NCBI GenBank assembly: GCA_963565915.1
Contig: OY751491.1
Coordinates: 2,232,001-2,296,000 of the forward strand
DNA from: Entoloma clypeatum
Taxonomy: Eukaryota; Basidiomycota; Agaricomycetes; Agaricales; Entolomataceae
DNA length: 64,000 nt
Direction: 5' to 3'
Below, piece after piece: positions 1 through 13,231 of this stretch (position 1 is its first letter; the number at the start of each line of letters is the position of its first letter). The notes under the pieces are model-generated. The model saw only the letters and a program-made list of their open reading frames with translations, was not told the origin of the DNA and made no database searches. Position numbers and translations under genes: made by a program.

Positions 1-3000
1 TGACGATCTTCGCTCCACCCTGCACCACCCTGACGGGGTAGCTCGACCTCTCGACCTCCGTCATTTCCACGACTGGGAGGGTGAGGTGGAGGGGAACGAC
101 CGCGCTCTGGATTCCTGCCCCCGTGTATACTCGTAGGGTAAGAAGTTGGTGGTACAGGAGTTATTGATTCAGGACCATGAATGCCGGGATTCGCACTGGA
201 CATTGCCCTAGGGCCTCTGGGTGCCTCTCCTACGAATGCCGCCGAACTTGACTGCGCAAAGCCCTCAATCATGGGATGTCTTGAGGGTGGGGAGGGTGGC
301 AACCTAGATGACGAAAAGACGCCATCCAATTCGAGGTCCATTGGAATTTCGACATGCATTGAAGGCGGGGGGAATCCAGTTGTTATAGGATGCCTATGTC
401 CCTGCCTAACCTCTTTGTCAAGATTGATAATAGTACCGCCTGTATGCACATCACGCCGGGCATCAATTTCTCCTCGGACTGGCGGCTGACTCGGATGAAG
501 GTTCGTGTGGTTTAGGCTGCTGCTGCTTGGGAACCTTTGTTCGGAAAGACCCTGTGCCGGGGGTTGCACATATGCAACAGATGGGTAACTTGAACCCTGA
601 ATTGGACCAAGCCGGTCTGCCGTTGGCCTTGGTCGACTGGAAATTTCTCGAAACCTGTCTTCTTGGGGTGGTAGTGGAACCCTCTTGCGACCTGTGTTTA
701 TTGTGAGAACGAAGATGAAGGGGCATTCCTTAAAGATAGGCGCGTGCAGGTACGTACGTGGGGCCTGTGTCTCAGGGTTGAGTGATATTATCTCGTGTGC
801 AACCGTTGGTGGTGGTGGGCGAGTGCGATCGAGATCCATATATTCGTTGGGGTAGTGCGTATTTGAAGAGGCATCAGTTCCCACTCCCACCGTCATGGCC
901 TGTTGTGAAATGGAGGATATCAATTTTTCTCGAACACTTTCAACGACAGGGCGGCTTTCTGCTAAGATGTCATCTGGGACATAAGGGTCGTCCTCGATAA
1001 CTTGCTTAAAAGAAGATTGGACTTGAGTTACAGCTATCTGGACAGAGGCTGGCATTGGCGGAGGCAGAGAGGCGGGTGGAGTCGACGTTGAAGGTTGGCC
1101 AAACCGCGTTGGCCTTTCGCGTTTGCGTTGCGTCTGTGGTGGAGGCGGATCCTGAGTCGTTGACGGTATGACAATCGGAGGCGTCGACTGGTATTCCTGC
1201 GCACGCGGTGCATTGTGGGCCGAATTGCTGTCGCGTTGAGGAGGGAGTGATCTAGGTCCTAAATGGGTTCAAGGAAAAAAGGGAGAAAAAACATGGTGTA
1301 GAGTGTACATGCATATGAAAGGAGGGAATAAAAAAGAAAGATGGAGTCCATGATGAGCGAGCGTCCTTGAGTCGAGCAGGAGGAGAGGAAGAGGGCCAGG
1401 GACAGTGCAGTAGGGAACAGGCGGAGCAACGACCACAGTGCGCAACATCACTAAGCTTTCTACTTGCAGCCCAGTGGGAAGCAACTTCGCCCTCCCGCAG
1501 AGGAGTGCCAGCGCTACCATGGCCGTGCCCGGGTACGAGAGGTGTAGATATGGGAGATGTGAGGATGATGCGGATAACGTACTAGGGGCGGATGTGTTCT
1601 GGCCATGGGTTTGACTTCGTTCACCAGTCTCCACAATGCGGAAACGATCGCGATCGTGATTTCGGACACGACCACTCCCATTTCGAAGCAAGGGCGATCT
1701 ATCTTCAGGAGCTGCAGAGACTTCAAAAGAGTCCACGATCTGTGGGCGATGATGGCGTCGAGACCCTTGATGGTGAGTATCGAGTCCAACTGGGCTGTTG
1801 AACGCCTGGCTCCAATGGTTTCGAGAGAGGACTGGAGTAACTTGCGGAGCATCTCGATCTCTCTGCATAGATAAATCTACATCAGTATTGTCACCACGCC
1901 GACGCATTGAGCGCAGTGGACGTAAATCTCGACCACGAGGAACATTAGCAGGCGGTGAAGGTGATAAAGACCTTCCACGACCCGGTGAAGGCGGCGGGGT
2001 GAAAGAGAGATCAGAACGAGGATTGTAGCGCATATCTTGATTATCATCTCGGCCGCGATCTCCTCGGCCACGGTCCACAGCAGAAACATTGTGATTCTCT
2101 GCCTCCCCGGGTCGGTAGTGTCGATCCTCGTAAGAGAGCCCCCCAAGCGATGGAGCAGGTTGGGGCGCATCTGCCATAGAAATTTCAGACGTAGGTTGTC
2201 CGCGCCGGGGCCGCGTATGTTCCTGATATTGTGGGCGGTCAGATCTCAATTGACTGAGAGATAGATCCCCTGCAGATACATTGCTGCCGCGGCGACGGCG
2301 CTCATGGTCGCCTCGAGATTCTCTGAAAAGATGGGAAGAGTCAGAGGTGCTCATGGGACGGGTCCAAGTCGATTGTAACGTCTCGACATTGTAGAAGTAA
2401 ACGCCGTCACCGCTTCGTGGATGCCGCACTTCCCAACCTGGAGGGAGCGAGTCGCGGTCGACTGCTCCAACCGAGGAAGATCTTTTACCTCCTGTACCTG
2501 TGCGGGACACTGTCGGCAGTGTATTTCCGTTAACTTGGCTCTTGTTGGACTCACTGCGACCCTGCGGCCTCGTAGACATAGCCGTGGCCTCGACGATTGA
2601 CGGGTGAGATGGATGAAGGAAGGGTACACTGATTGCAACTGGTTTGGGTGGAAGAGCATGTGTGAGTCTGGTGATTGTCGACAATGCCTGCGAGCGATGC
2701 GGCGACTGTTGGCTGGCCGAGTCCCCTCTGGTGTGAGGCGAACCGATAGATTGCTTTCCCGAATTTTGTGAGACGGCTGAGTCTTCTCGTTGAAGCCCGT
2801 CCAGGGATGGTGTTGGAGGCTGATGAGTGAGTTCGCTTTGTGTTGACCTAGGTGGCGAGGCTGGGAGGCTATCACTCCCAGCGACAACTCCACAGGACGC
2901 CTGCGGTTGTTGAGCGTAATACTCTTGGTCGTCTTCCTCCTCCCCAAGTGATACAGAATCTTCCGCGTCGTCCATGTCGCCTAAACCCCGTCTCGGGTCA

Positions 3001-3089
3001 GGACCACATGCAGCTGAGTCGGTGTAAAACGCTTGATTCTGCTCGTCGTCTTCGTTTCCCCAGTCGAGAACCTCGTGTTCTTCTTCCAT
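1..3089 (-). CDS. WW-domain protein, 3' end beyond the window
   Basis: Minus-strand gene starting at ATG 3089 (MEEEHEVLDWGNEDDEQ). The N-terminus is very acidic, followed by long Ser/Pro/Arg-rich low-complexity sequence and one WW domain at about residues 215-245 (LPPGWEVRHPRSGDGVYFYN... with the second Trp in STWTRP). WW domains bind proline-rich ligands, so an adaptor or RNA/transcription-linked role is possible but not shown. Exon 1 probably ends at 1583 (donor GTACGT) and exon 2 begins at 1258 after TTTAG; the join is in phase and gives RPRSLPPQRDS. From 1258 down to base 1 the same frame stays open, Pro/Arg-rich, so the gene continues past the window edge. Reading straight through the intron gives an unrelated hydrophobic tail that I regard as artefact. 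The 324-nt intron is long for this genome and may hide a small exon. The start is 183 bp from the divergent UNC50 ATG. Confidence 0.75.
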
Positions 3090-3272
3090 GGAATGAGCAG
3101 GGAGTATATAGAAAGGGGGAAAATACAACGCTGTGACAACTTTGAGCCCGGAGTTCAAACTCCGTTTGAATAGGTTTGCACCGACGAATTATATACTTGC
3201 CATCCAGCGTGGACACTCGCTGTTCCCTACACTCTGGCCCTGTTTCGTCGTCAGAGACCAGCTCATGAGAAC
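3090..3272. promoter_or_regulatory. Shared divergent promoter, WW gene / UNC50
   Basis: Only 183 bp separate the two divergent start codons, so both promoters and 5' UTRs must lie here. I see no strong TATA box facing UNC50; TATATA at about 3106-3111 lies close upstream of the WW-gene ATG. Regulation is otherwise not visible. Confidence 0.5.
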
Positions 3273-4406
3273 ATGGTCCTCCCATTGACTGCTTCTGAAG
3301 AAGGAAGCATCTACAGAACCTCTGGAAGCCTCTCGCATCGCATCCCTGTAATATTCAGACGATTGCATCGGTTTCACCAAATGGTACGTGGCCTTTTGGA
3401 TGTTCATGACAGTTTATCATCAATCCATCAATAGGACTTCGAGCTGGCTGCATGGCAGCTAACTTATTTGTGTCTCGCTCCTCGGAGAGTGTGAGTGTGA
3501 GGCGCTTGAATTATGACGTCTGAGCACGGTTCCAGCCATATCCTACAGGTATAGGAATGTTTATTTTCACAAACGTTCGTCCCTTTTCATTCTCTTGATT
3601 TAAAATAAGCTCTAGTCTGAATCACGTCAGAAACCAAAAACACTTGGGCCCGAGACGACCCTGCAATCCTTGTCCTCATATCCGCTTGTCTATGTGGTGA
3701 GTGTATAATGTTAACTAGGCACTATCACCTGACACCCTTGATCAGTTTCTGCTATTGCATGGGCTGTTGTGTACTCTTATGGCTTTTTGGAGACCATCCG
3801 ACTCGCATTTTACATGATTGTCCGGGATTACCTGTTTTCAGGCATAGTCATTGCCACTATCATTTGGTAACCCTCTTCTCGAGGTGCAACCTTCCCAGAC
3901 TCATTGCTTGGACTCAAGGTCAATTTCAAACCGGCTTCTTCTCTCTCCCCCGTCCCATTCGACACCTGCAGACTCTCGGGTAGAATGGGCCTATGCTTTC
4001 GACGTTCACACAAATGCATTCTTTCCTTTATACCTCGCTCTTTATCTCGCACAACTTTTCCTCCTCCCGGTTATCTATAAGGATAACTGGGTCTGCCTTT
4101 GGGTCGGCAACACCCTGTATCTTGCTGCGTAGGTTTCATACATCATGTCTTTATCTGTCATCGTCTGACAGGACATGCACTGCAGGTTCGCACAGTACAC
4201 ATATGGAGTCTACCTTGGGCTTAATGGTTAGCATCGTCGGGATCGTACGGAGACAAACGCAGCTGACCACCATAACAGCCCTACCATTCCTCGCCCGCTC
4301 TGAATTGCTACTTGCTCCCCTTCTGCCGCTATTCACGGCTTACATAATATCGCTTCTTGGGTTCAACGTTGCCAAAAATGTCCTAGGATTCTATTTCAGG
4401 TCATAG
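3273..4406 (+). CDS. UNC50: UNC50/Gmh1-family Golgi membrane protein
   Basis: Eight exons can be joined in phase: 3273-3383, 3435-3490, 3549-3574, 3631-3696, 3746-3866, 3919-4128, 4186-4226 and 4279-4406. The product follows the UNC50 family throughout: HRFHQMDFELAAWQ, the TKNTWARDDPA segment, a hydrophobic block VVYSYGFLETIRLAFY, then VEWAYAFDVHTNAFFP, a hydrophobic segment ending VGNTLYLA, and ALPFLARS followed by a last membrane segment ending FYFRS. Family knowledge: UNC50/Gmh1 are multi-pass Golgi/ER membrane proteins; yeast Gmh1 interacts with the Arf-GEFs Gea1/Gea2 and metazoan UNC-50 is needed for trafficking of certain receptors. Length (about 250 aa) fits the family. The introns are short with GT-AG borders. 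It is divergent to the WW-domain gene. Confidence 0.93.
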
Positions 4407-5091
4407 AGATGTCGAATGGTTTCCGGTAATTATTGTACCATCATTCAATACCAAAAGCCTTTCATCATCATCGCCAACAACGATACTGGGGTTCTGTGTA
4501 TGATATGAGGTTGGCCAGTACTGTGAGTTGCCAAGTGTCAACAGTTTTTTTTCTCTTCTCTTTGAAAAGCGAAAACTTGCCTCGTTCTGCAGCAGTCTGA
4601 TAGGCAGCCATCCTGTGAAAAGAGTATGATGCATGATTTACCAGGAAGAACTGTCACTAGGAGACATTCCTGTTGAAGTTCAAGTATCCAATGTGATGAA
4701 TACCATGTCAATATTTCCTTCGAGTCCACAGGTAAAACATGACCTACGGGTTGAGACGAAGATCGTGGAGATGCAATTACTTTGGTTCCTCTCAGAGAGC
4801 GAAGGGGCTGCACGCGTTCCGGACACATGCTGAGCGCTGAGTCACCGCGTTCAGATATTGCAATTGCCACATCATCCGCTCGTTGGACCGATGCCTCTCT
4901 CACTGGCTCAGCGGCGGAGAACCTGCATAACCCAATAGGAAGAGGTAAGATGGTTGAAGCTGGCGGGATATTTCTAATTCCAGAGATGTATCAGGAGATT
5001 AGTCAAGCCAAGACAACACCTTAAACTTGCCTTGATCAAGGGAAATTGCCCTACGACTCTCGCCCATCCTCCATATTTCACCCGCGGAAAG
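4407..5091. other. Intergenic, no firm gene
   Basis: The UNC50 3' UTR should lie here. On the minus strand an open stretch of about 120 codons (4538-4903) encodes REASVQRADDVAIAISERGD and similar; part of it looks protein-like, but I could not chain it to convincing exons, so it is not called. Confidence 0.4.
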
Positions 5092-5496
5092 ATGGCCCCT
5101 TCCTTGCCTTCCCAAACGCACGACTTGGCTTCGTCCGACAACTCCACCTCAGACAGACCTGCCAGGGCCGATGTCGGAGCCAGCCTCGCCATCGCGTACG
5201 GAATCATACTGGGATGGTTTATCCTTTGGCTACTTCCAACATTCATCAAGAGAATGATCAAGGCGTTCAAGCGACGGAGAGCCCATTCTCACGCGTGCAC
5301 AACAGACCCACTGGCAGGCTGCGAAGTAAGTAGGTTAATATCCTAACGGCCTCGCTCAAGGGGACCCTTCTTCCAGAGTCAGGGACAACAAACCTCCCCC
5401 GCCCGCCAAGTGAATCCGCATAGGTCGTCATGGGCGTCCTCAAACTCGACTCTTGTTGTTCCTCCCCCACCAGCCGCAACGCGGGTTGGGAGGTGA
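5092..5496 (+). CDS. Small predicted single-pass membrane protein
   Basis: Two exons, 5092-5325 and 5377-5496, joined across a 51-nt intron with donor GTAAGT, branch-like CTAAC and acceptor TTCCAG, predict 117 aa. The N-terminal part is polar (MAPSLPSQTHDLASSDNSTS), residues about 36-56 form one hydrophobic segment (ASLAIAYGIILGWFILWLLP), and the flank is strongly basic (IKRMIKAFKRRR), which predicts a cytosolic C-terminal side by the positive-inside rule. The C-terminal exon is Ser/Pro-rich. I do not recognise a family. The clean intron supports a real gene, but the start and the absence of further exons are unproven. Confidence 0.45.
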
Positions 5497-6912
5497 TGCG
5501 GAGTATGACGTCATCCGATATTCCGCGATTTCTAGAGTAAGCTGCAGAAAACATGGAGCCTGTTTTTCCGAATCCAAGTTGTTACCAGACATGTGAGACA
5601 AGAAAACCTGAAGAAAACACCACCTCCCAAACACGACGAAACAAAAATGCTTCACTCGCGAGAGGGCAACCTCCCCCGTCTCCCCTCCCCCCGCCACCCG
5701 CCACCGCCGACTCCGTTCCTCAGGAACGTTGTTCGGCGTGTTCTTCATCCCATCCCTCTCATGGGAATATCGCTGGCACTATTTGAGACGTGGCCTAAGT
5801 ACAGTATACCGGACCAGGATCGCCGTCAGACGTGGATCGTATTCCGGGGACGCGTCTATGGCCAAATCCGTGTTTCCTCAAATCATTGAAAAGTGACACA
5901 GTCCGGAACAGACAAAGATTTCTACTAAGGGAAAAAAGCAGCGGCCCAGATCCCCCTCATGAACCTGCAGCAGGGAACCGAAGTCGTGGTCGAGGGCAGA
6001 GAAGGTCATGCTCTGCCTCTTGCTCGCCCCTCCTTCTCATTTTCGGGAGGCGTGATGGCATCCTGTCCAAGCCCCAACTTGTATATCATGGCACCGATGA
6101 AGTGGCTTAGCCACGTGTTTCGCGAACCGTACCCTCAAACTGTTCGCTCCTCTCAATGACTGACCCAAGTATCATCTGAAAATCTCACAGGGGGGAGGAA
6201 CAGCCCCGCAACGAAACCGAAGTCATGGACTCATCCTCCCCCTCACTTCTCCAGCATCGTTCCTTCCGCACGTCAAAACCTGTTCCGATTACTTGCCTCC
6301 GTCCTCGTCCTCGTCGCAATATATGTCTCTTGACATTTTTTGTCTCTGTCATCCAGTGCGCTGTGTTGTCTAAGATATTCAGGTGGTACAAAGCCGCGGG
6401 AACAGACAAGTATGAGTTGGGCGTTGAGGTATACGCATTCCTGCACCATACTATTACTTTTCCTCACTAGGGCTTACAGCAATCTAGACCTCCCCCGTGA
6501 ACCTGCAGCAGGGGACCAAAGCGCAGCTGCATGTGGTCAACCTCCGGCTCTACTTTCGCTCTGCCTCTTTTTTCCAGCTCTAGGTCAAGTTACTGGTGGT
6601 CACAACCCTTGTCTCCTCTAACGTCCCAATATATGTTTGTATCCATCATAATACTACGCGGTCAACGATCACGCGCCACGCCCTCCTATCCGCTGCTGCA
6701 AAGGAACAGCGCAAGCGATTCAGAAGTATCCGGGGTTGATGCAGGCAGGTCCATTGTTACTCGCGAACAAGGGTTACAATGAGGGGCCAGACTGATGTCA
6801 AAAACGTTTATCATCTGCAACAAGTAAATTAACTACATACGCATATAAATCCACCCGATGAGTCTTTGGTAAGTATGTATCTCGAAGAAAAAAGATTTAT
6901 CGTGTATCTCGG
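5497..6912. other. Unassigned region with an imperfect internal duplication
   Basis: Several plus-strand frames are open for 60-100 codons (for example 5593-5889, with a hydrophobic PIPLMGISLALFETW segment), but no frame can be followed across plausible splice sites. Two related blocks lie about 490 bp apart: near 5907-6040 and near 6397-6570, each with GGAACAGACAA and, 50-60 nt later, AACCTGCAGCAGGG. They could be tandem paralogous exons of an unrecognised gene. Confidence 0.4.
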
Positions 6913-9285
6913 TCATTCTTCTTCTCCGGAAGGGATAGCTCCGGCTTGCTCATCACTACTCTCGAACCCTTGAGCGAGAATTTCACGACGGAGCCACTTG
7001 TCTTCCGGCGTAAACCACCAAGTAAGAATCCCAAAAATCGTCACCACCCCGAAGATGACGGGCGCCTAGTCCAAAGTCCTGAGTTAACACAGCCAATGTA
7101 AAGCGCTAGACTTACGAAATTGAAACTTTGTGCGGTGACAGGGAATGTAAATGGCGAGATCATCACCTGTGAAATGCAAAGCAGAGTGAACAAAGGGTGG
7201 ATTGTTCAACTGGAGCAGACGTACCACAAAAACAATAGCATTGAACAAGATAGCAACGATGTAGAAAGGGACACCGAACTTTCCCAGGTAGAAGTACGAT
7301 GACTTGAAGTGGCCCCGTGTCATCGTCAGGCGTAGGAGCGCAATCAGACCATAGGCAGCAATCGTAGGCACACCGCCCGCAGAGACCAATGAAGTGAATG
7401 CCACTTGGCTGGGGAGGATAGTGCAAAGAATTGTAGCCCCAAACACGTACATTACGGTGACGGCGTTCTTCGGCTGACCATTGGAATCGACCTGGCCAAT
7501 CCAGTCAGATAAAGGCAAAACTCCATCACGGGCAACCGCGAAAACTAGACGCGAGGCGGCAACTATAGCAATGCTGGTGCTCTGAATAACAAGGACTGCC
7601 TTAGCTCTAGATCATGGACACAACAAGATCAAATACCAAGACGAGACCAATGATGGCGATTACGGTCATAAACACGCTGGCACCCCGTCCCAAAGCGAGT
7701 GCATACACCTGTACAAATGGTTGGGGAGCTCCAAGAGAGAACAACGTATCGAAGTCGGGCAGGCAAAACAGAAATAGGATCGTTGTGATAAAACCTAAAA
7801 CACCTGTAAGAATGGCGCTGCTTAGAATGCCTTTGGCTGCAATGACCCTGGCGTTCTTTGTTTCTTCTGCAATGTGGCCAGATGCGTCGAAGCCTGTCAT
7901 AGTACCGGCTGTAAATAACCTGCATTGCATATTAGCAGTGACTTCTACAAAGGGTGATGCAATTCGTACAATGACAATATCCAATTCCATCCAGCCGGAG
8001 CACCAGTTCCGTTATCTATCGAACAGGGAATGAGTATTAGGATATTACAGAAAACAAAATGACGTACAAGTCCCTGTGAAAACCTGACGAGCAGAACGAA
8101 ACCCGTACGTCTTCGAAACGCCGATGGGAAGCCAGATGAGACAAAGGAAGAAGTCGAGCATCATGACGCCGATCGCAACTCTGAACACGATCGAGTAAAG
8201 TTTCGGCGGAAGATAATTAATCGCTACAGCGAGTAAAAACAATCCTTCCGAGATAGCCCAGATGAAGGCCCGCCATTTGACATTATCATTGGATATACCA
8301 CCAGGGAACTCGATTTCCCAAACAGCAAGCTGAGATACGAGATAATTGGCCGTCGTCTATCACAAATCAGGGCATGGATACAGTACAACGAAGAGAGGAA
8401 ATGTGAGACGAACCTGACAGTTTCCTGCCGCAAAAGTCATCCAAGCAGTGCAAGCCCACCAAGCGACTATGAAGCCAAAGAAACGACCATATTTGGGACC
8501 TGCACTTTCTGCAGCCCAGATATAAATCGAGCCGCTCAAGGGCAAAGCTGAACAGATCTCCGCAAGTACCGCCGCTGTAATTGTCATGCAGACAAAGGTA
8601 ATCAAGAACGACGACCTGGACAGATGAATTGAGAGAACAAGCTCATAAGAAGGAAAATATAAATTACCATATCGCCGCTGGCCCACCGGCAAGGATTCCT
8701 AAAAAGAGGAATGACCTATAATGGAACATTCAGTACGAAATCTGAAAGAAAAGGGGGAAAATCAGGATACCGGACACCTCCAATAAAATTCAAGGAACAA
8801 AAGCTCGCAGCAAAGTTCTCAATTAGATGCCAACCCCGGTGAAGTTGCTGTAATAAATAGGAAGAATCAGAAACATGACCTCGGAGCAGCCACACCTTAC
8901 CTGCTTATAGCCTAATTTGCGCTGGAGAAAAACGAGAAGGTTAGTACAGCAGATTAGCATCCCTTTAAGGGATTGAAAGAGGGCGATACTGGGGGCTTCC
9001 CTACGCAGGTATGAGCGCTGTTCAGGTTCAGGCGGTATGATCTCAATCCCCTTTGATCCTCCCAAAACCACTCACGTATAGTGAGGATGATTGATCATGG
9101 GATGCAAAGAGGATACCCGCAGCCATTATTCCAGTATCAACCAGAAAATTGACGTTACCGAGAACAGTTCAGACGCGCAGGTCAGTCCCAGCAACATCGA
9201 TGGGAAGGATTACCAGCTGCAATTCGTCTTGATCGATGGAGGAGGCCTCAAGACCTTGTGAATCGTTGCTTTTGACGGAGGACAT
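6913..9285 (-). CDS. Amino-acid/GABA-type permease (APC superfamily)
   Basis: Multi-exon minus-strand gene ending at TGA 6913-6915. The translated exons give a full fungal permease of the AAT/ACT type (Uga4/Hnm1-like): RKLGYKQ, QLHRGWHLIENFAASFCSLN, FIGGVRSFLFLGILAGGPAA, TAAVLAEICSALPLSGSIYI, AAESAGPKYGRFFGFIVAWW, FTAGTMTGFDASGHIAEETK (a family signature), a 'SRLVFAVARDGVLP'-type region, PLSDWIGQVDSNGQPKNAVT and a cytosolic tail TPEDKWLRREILAQGFESSD. Twelve membrane segments are expected. Family role: proton-coupled uptake of amino acids, GABA or choline at the plasma membrane; the substrate cannot be told. I prefer ATG 9285 (MSSVKSNDSQGLEASSIDQDE), joined by a 292-nt intron with branch TACTAAC and TTTCTCCAG; a shorter alternative starts at 9126 and uses donor GTGAGT. 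Divergent to calcineurin A. Confidence 0.9.
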
Positions 9286-9443
9286 CAAGTTCAAGTTTGA
9301 GTGCTTGGGCTTATATAAGTGACAAGATCGCTTCATTCGCTCAGTCTTTCAACGATTCCTGCTCAAGTTCTACCTCCAAGCCATCTCGCTCATTCTCTTT
9401 TGCCTGACCGCCCGCACAATCTCTCCTAACAACTTGTAAAACA
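9286..9443. promoter_or_regulatory. Shared divergent promoter, permease / calcineurin A
   Basis: 158 bp between the two start codons. A TATA-like element TATATAA at 9312-9318 lies about 130 bp before the calcineurin ATG; the following stretch is CT-rich (9340-9430), as is common around fungal transcription starts. Confidence 0.5.
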
Positions 9444-11983
<2,540 letters not shown>

Positions 11984-12544
11984 GGCATCATGTGCTTGCG
12001 ACGGCAGTCAAGGTTGGGTATTTTGGTCGTTCCGTCGTTTCATTTTGACCAGTTGCTCAAAATCCCTTTCCCCTTCTTTTCTTCTTGTCCCTATAACTGC
12101 TCCACCCAGCCGTGGTCGGTACTTATATTCTTCCTACCCGTCTATTCTTTAAGATGCTCGGTTGTGGATTCACGAAAGATATCATCACCTTAGGATTCCA
12201 GTATTTGTACGCTAGTTGAAAATGTGTCTTGCATTGGGCTGTTACTCCCTATCTATAAATGAGAGCCATCGAGGTACTCAAAATATGCTCATGATCAAAA
12301 GAATCTTAGCACTGGGTTGAATTGGTTTCCCCAGATGTGAGAAACGTGAGATTGCAGGACCCCTCCATGTGAGGTGTTTTTCACACTCTTTTCATAAATA
12401 ATGACATTCGGTCAAAAAAAAAATACTATGGACATGGTTTTGTGGGGGCTGTGCTGGGGCGGCAATGTGACCGAAGCAAGTGTGATGATTACTAATCAAA
12501 TTACCCGCTCAAAGCCGAAGTCTCCAATGGCGGGAGTGATCGCT
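11984..12544. other. Intergenic, calcineurin 3' side
   Basis: 3' UTR-like AT-rich sequence with no gene that I can support; contains an A10 run at 12414-12423. It ends at the Copia target site ATCTG (12545-12549). Confidence 0.5.
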
Positions 12545-12549
12545 ATCTG

Positions 12550-12857
12550 TGTTGAAACTTTTCCATCATGTAGATTAGATTAGATTAGATTACATCACGT
12601 GACCTTTACACATCTTCGATTACATACTTGTTTGGTTGGTACAAACAGTAGTACATATATAAGACCAGGAAACTGTCAATATCAACAAGTTGTCTCTTGA
12701 CTCTTAACCAGCTTCATCGCTCTTACCAGCCTCAACCGCTCTTACCAGCCTCACCCTTCCCAACCAAGTAAGTGACTAGAACGGTAGAGTAGAGTACTTC
12801 CACTGTAGCTGTGTTGCTCAGTACATCTGTGGCTAGCGCCCAGGTGGAACTTCAACA
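12550..12857 (+). repeat. 5' LTR of Copia copy 1
   Basis: 308-bp LTR, TG...CA. Contains tandem GATTA units (about 12570-12592), the palindromic motif TCACGTGAC (12595-12603), a TATA box TATATAAGA near 12656, and a splice-donor-like GTAAGT at 12768. Confidence 0.93.
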
Positions 12858-12870
12858 GGTTATGGGCCCC
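12858..12870 (+). other. Primer-binding site, half-tRNA-iMet type
   Basis: GGTTATGGGCCCC immediately follows the LTR. It resembles the Drosophila copia PBS, which pairs with the anticodon-side end of a cleaved initiator tRNA-Met rather than with the tRNA 3' end. The same sequence follows the LTR in copy 2 (46898) and in the third element (60408). Confidence 0.7.
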
Positions 12871-13231
12871 GGATAGCAGAGGGACTTGGGAACGCTGGCA
12901 ACAGCAAGTACAGTACCTGCCCACTCTACCCTGGTTGGCAAAGAACCGATCGAAAGATCTAGGTTCTGAGTCTTACTTCTTCACACATGAACCTGGGAAC
13001 GTCATTACGACAAGTACCTGTCATGAAGCGTCTCTAAGGGGATTGACTTAGTACACATCATGTGGAAAGGTTGATCGTACCTCACACACTTCTGACAAAA
13101 AAGGGTTTTTCCCACAAACCGCTATTCCTAAAAGGGAATATGTTATGAGGAATCATTTATTTGTTTTCTCTAAAAATCAAATTCATAAAGAACATCACTG
13201 ATTGGGAGAACTCCTTTTAGATTCATTGAAA

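Noticed and set aside
1269..1580. Hydrophobic C-terminal extension of the WW protein
   Set aside because: It arises from reading through the proposed GTACGT intron; the open Pro/Arg-rich frame after 1258 is a better continuation.
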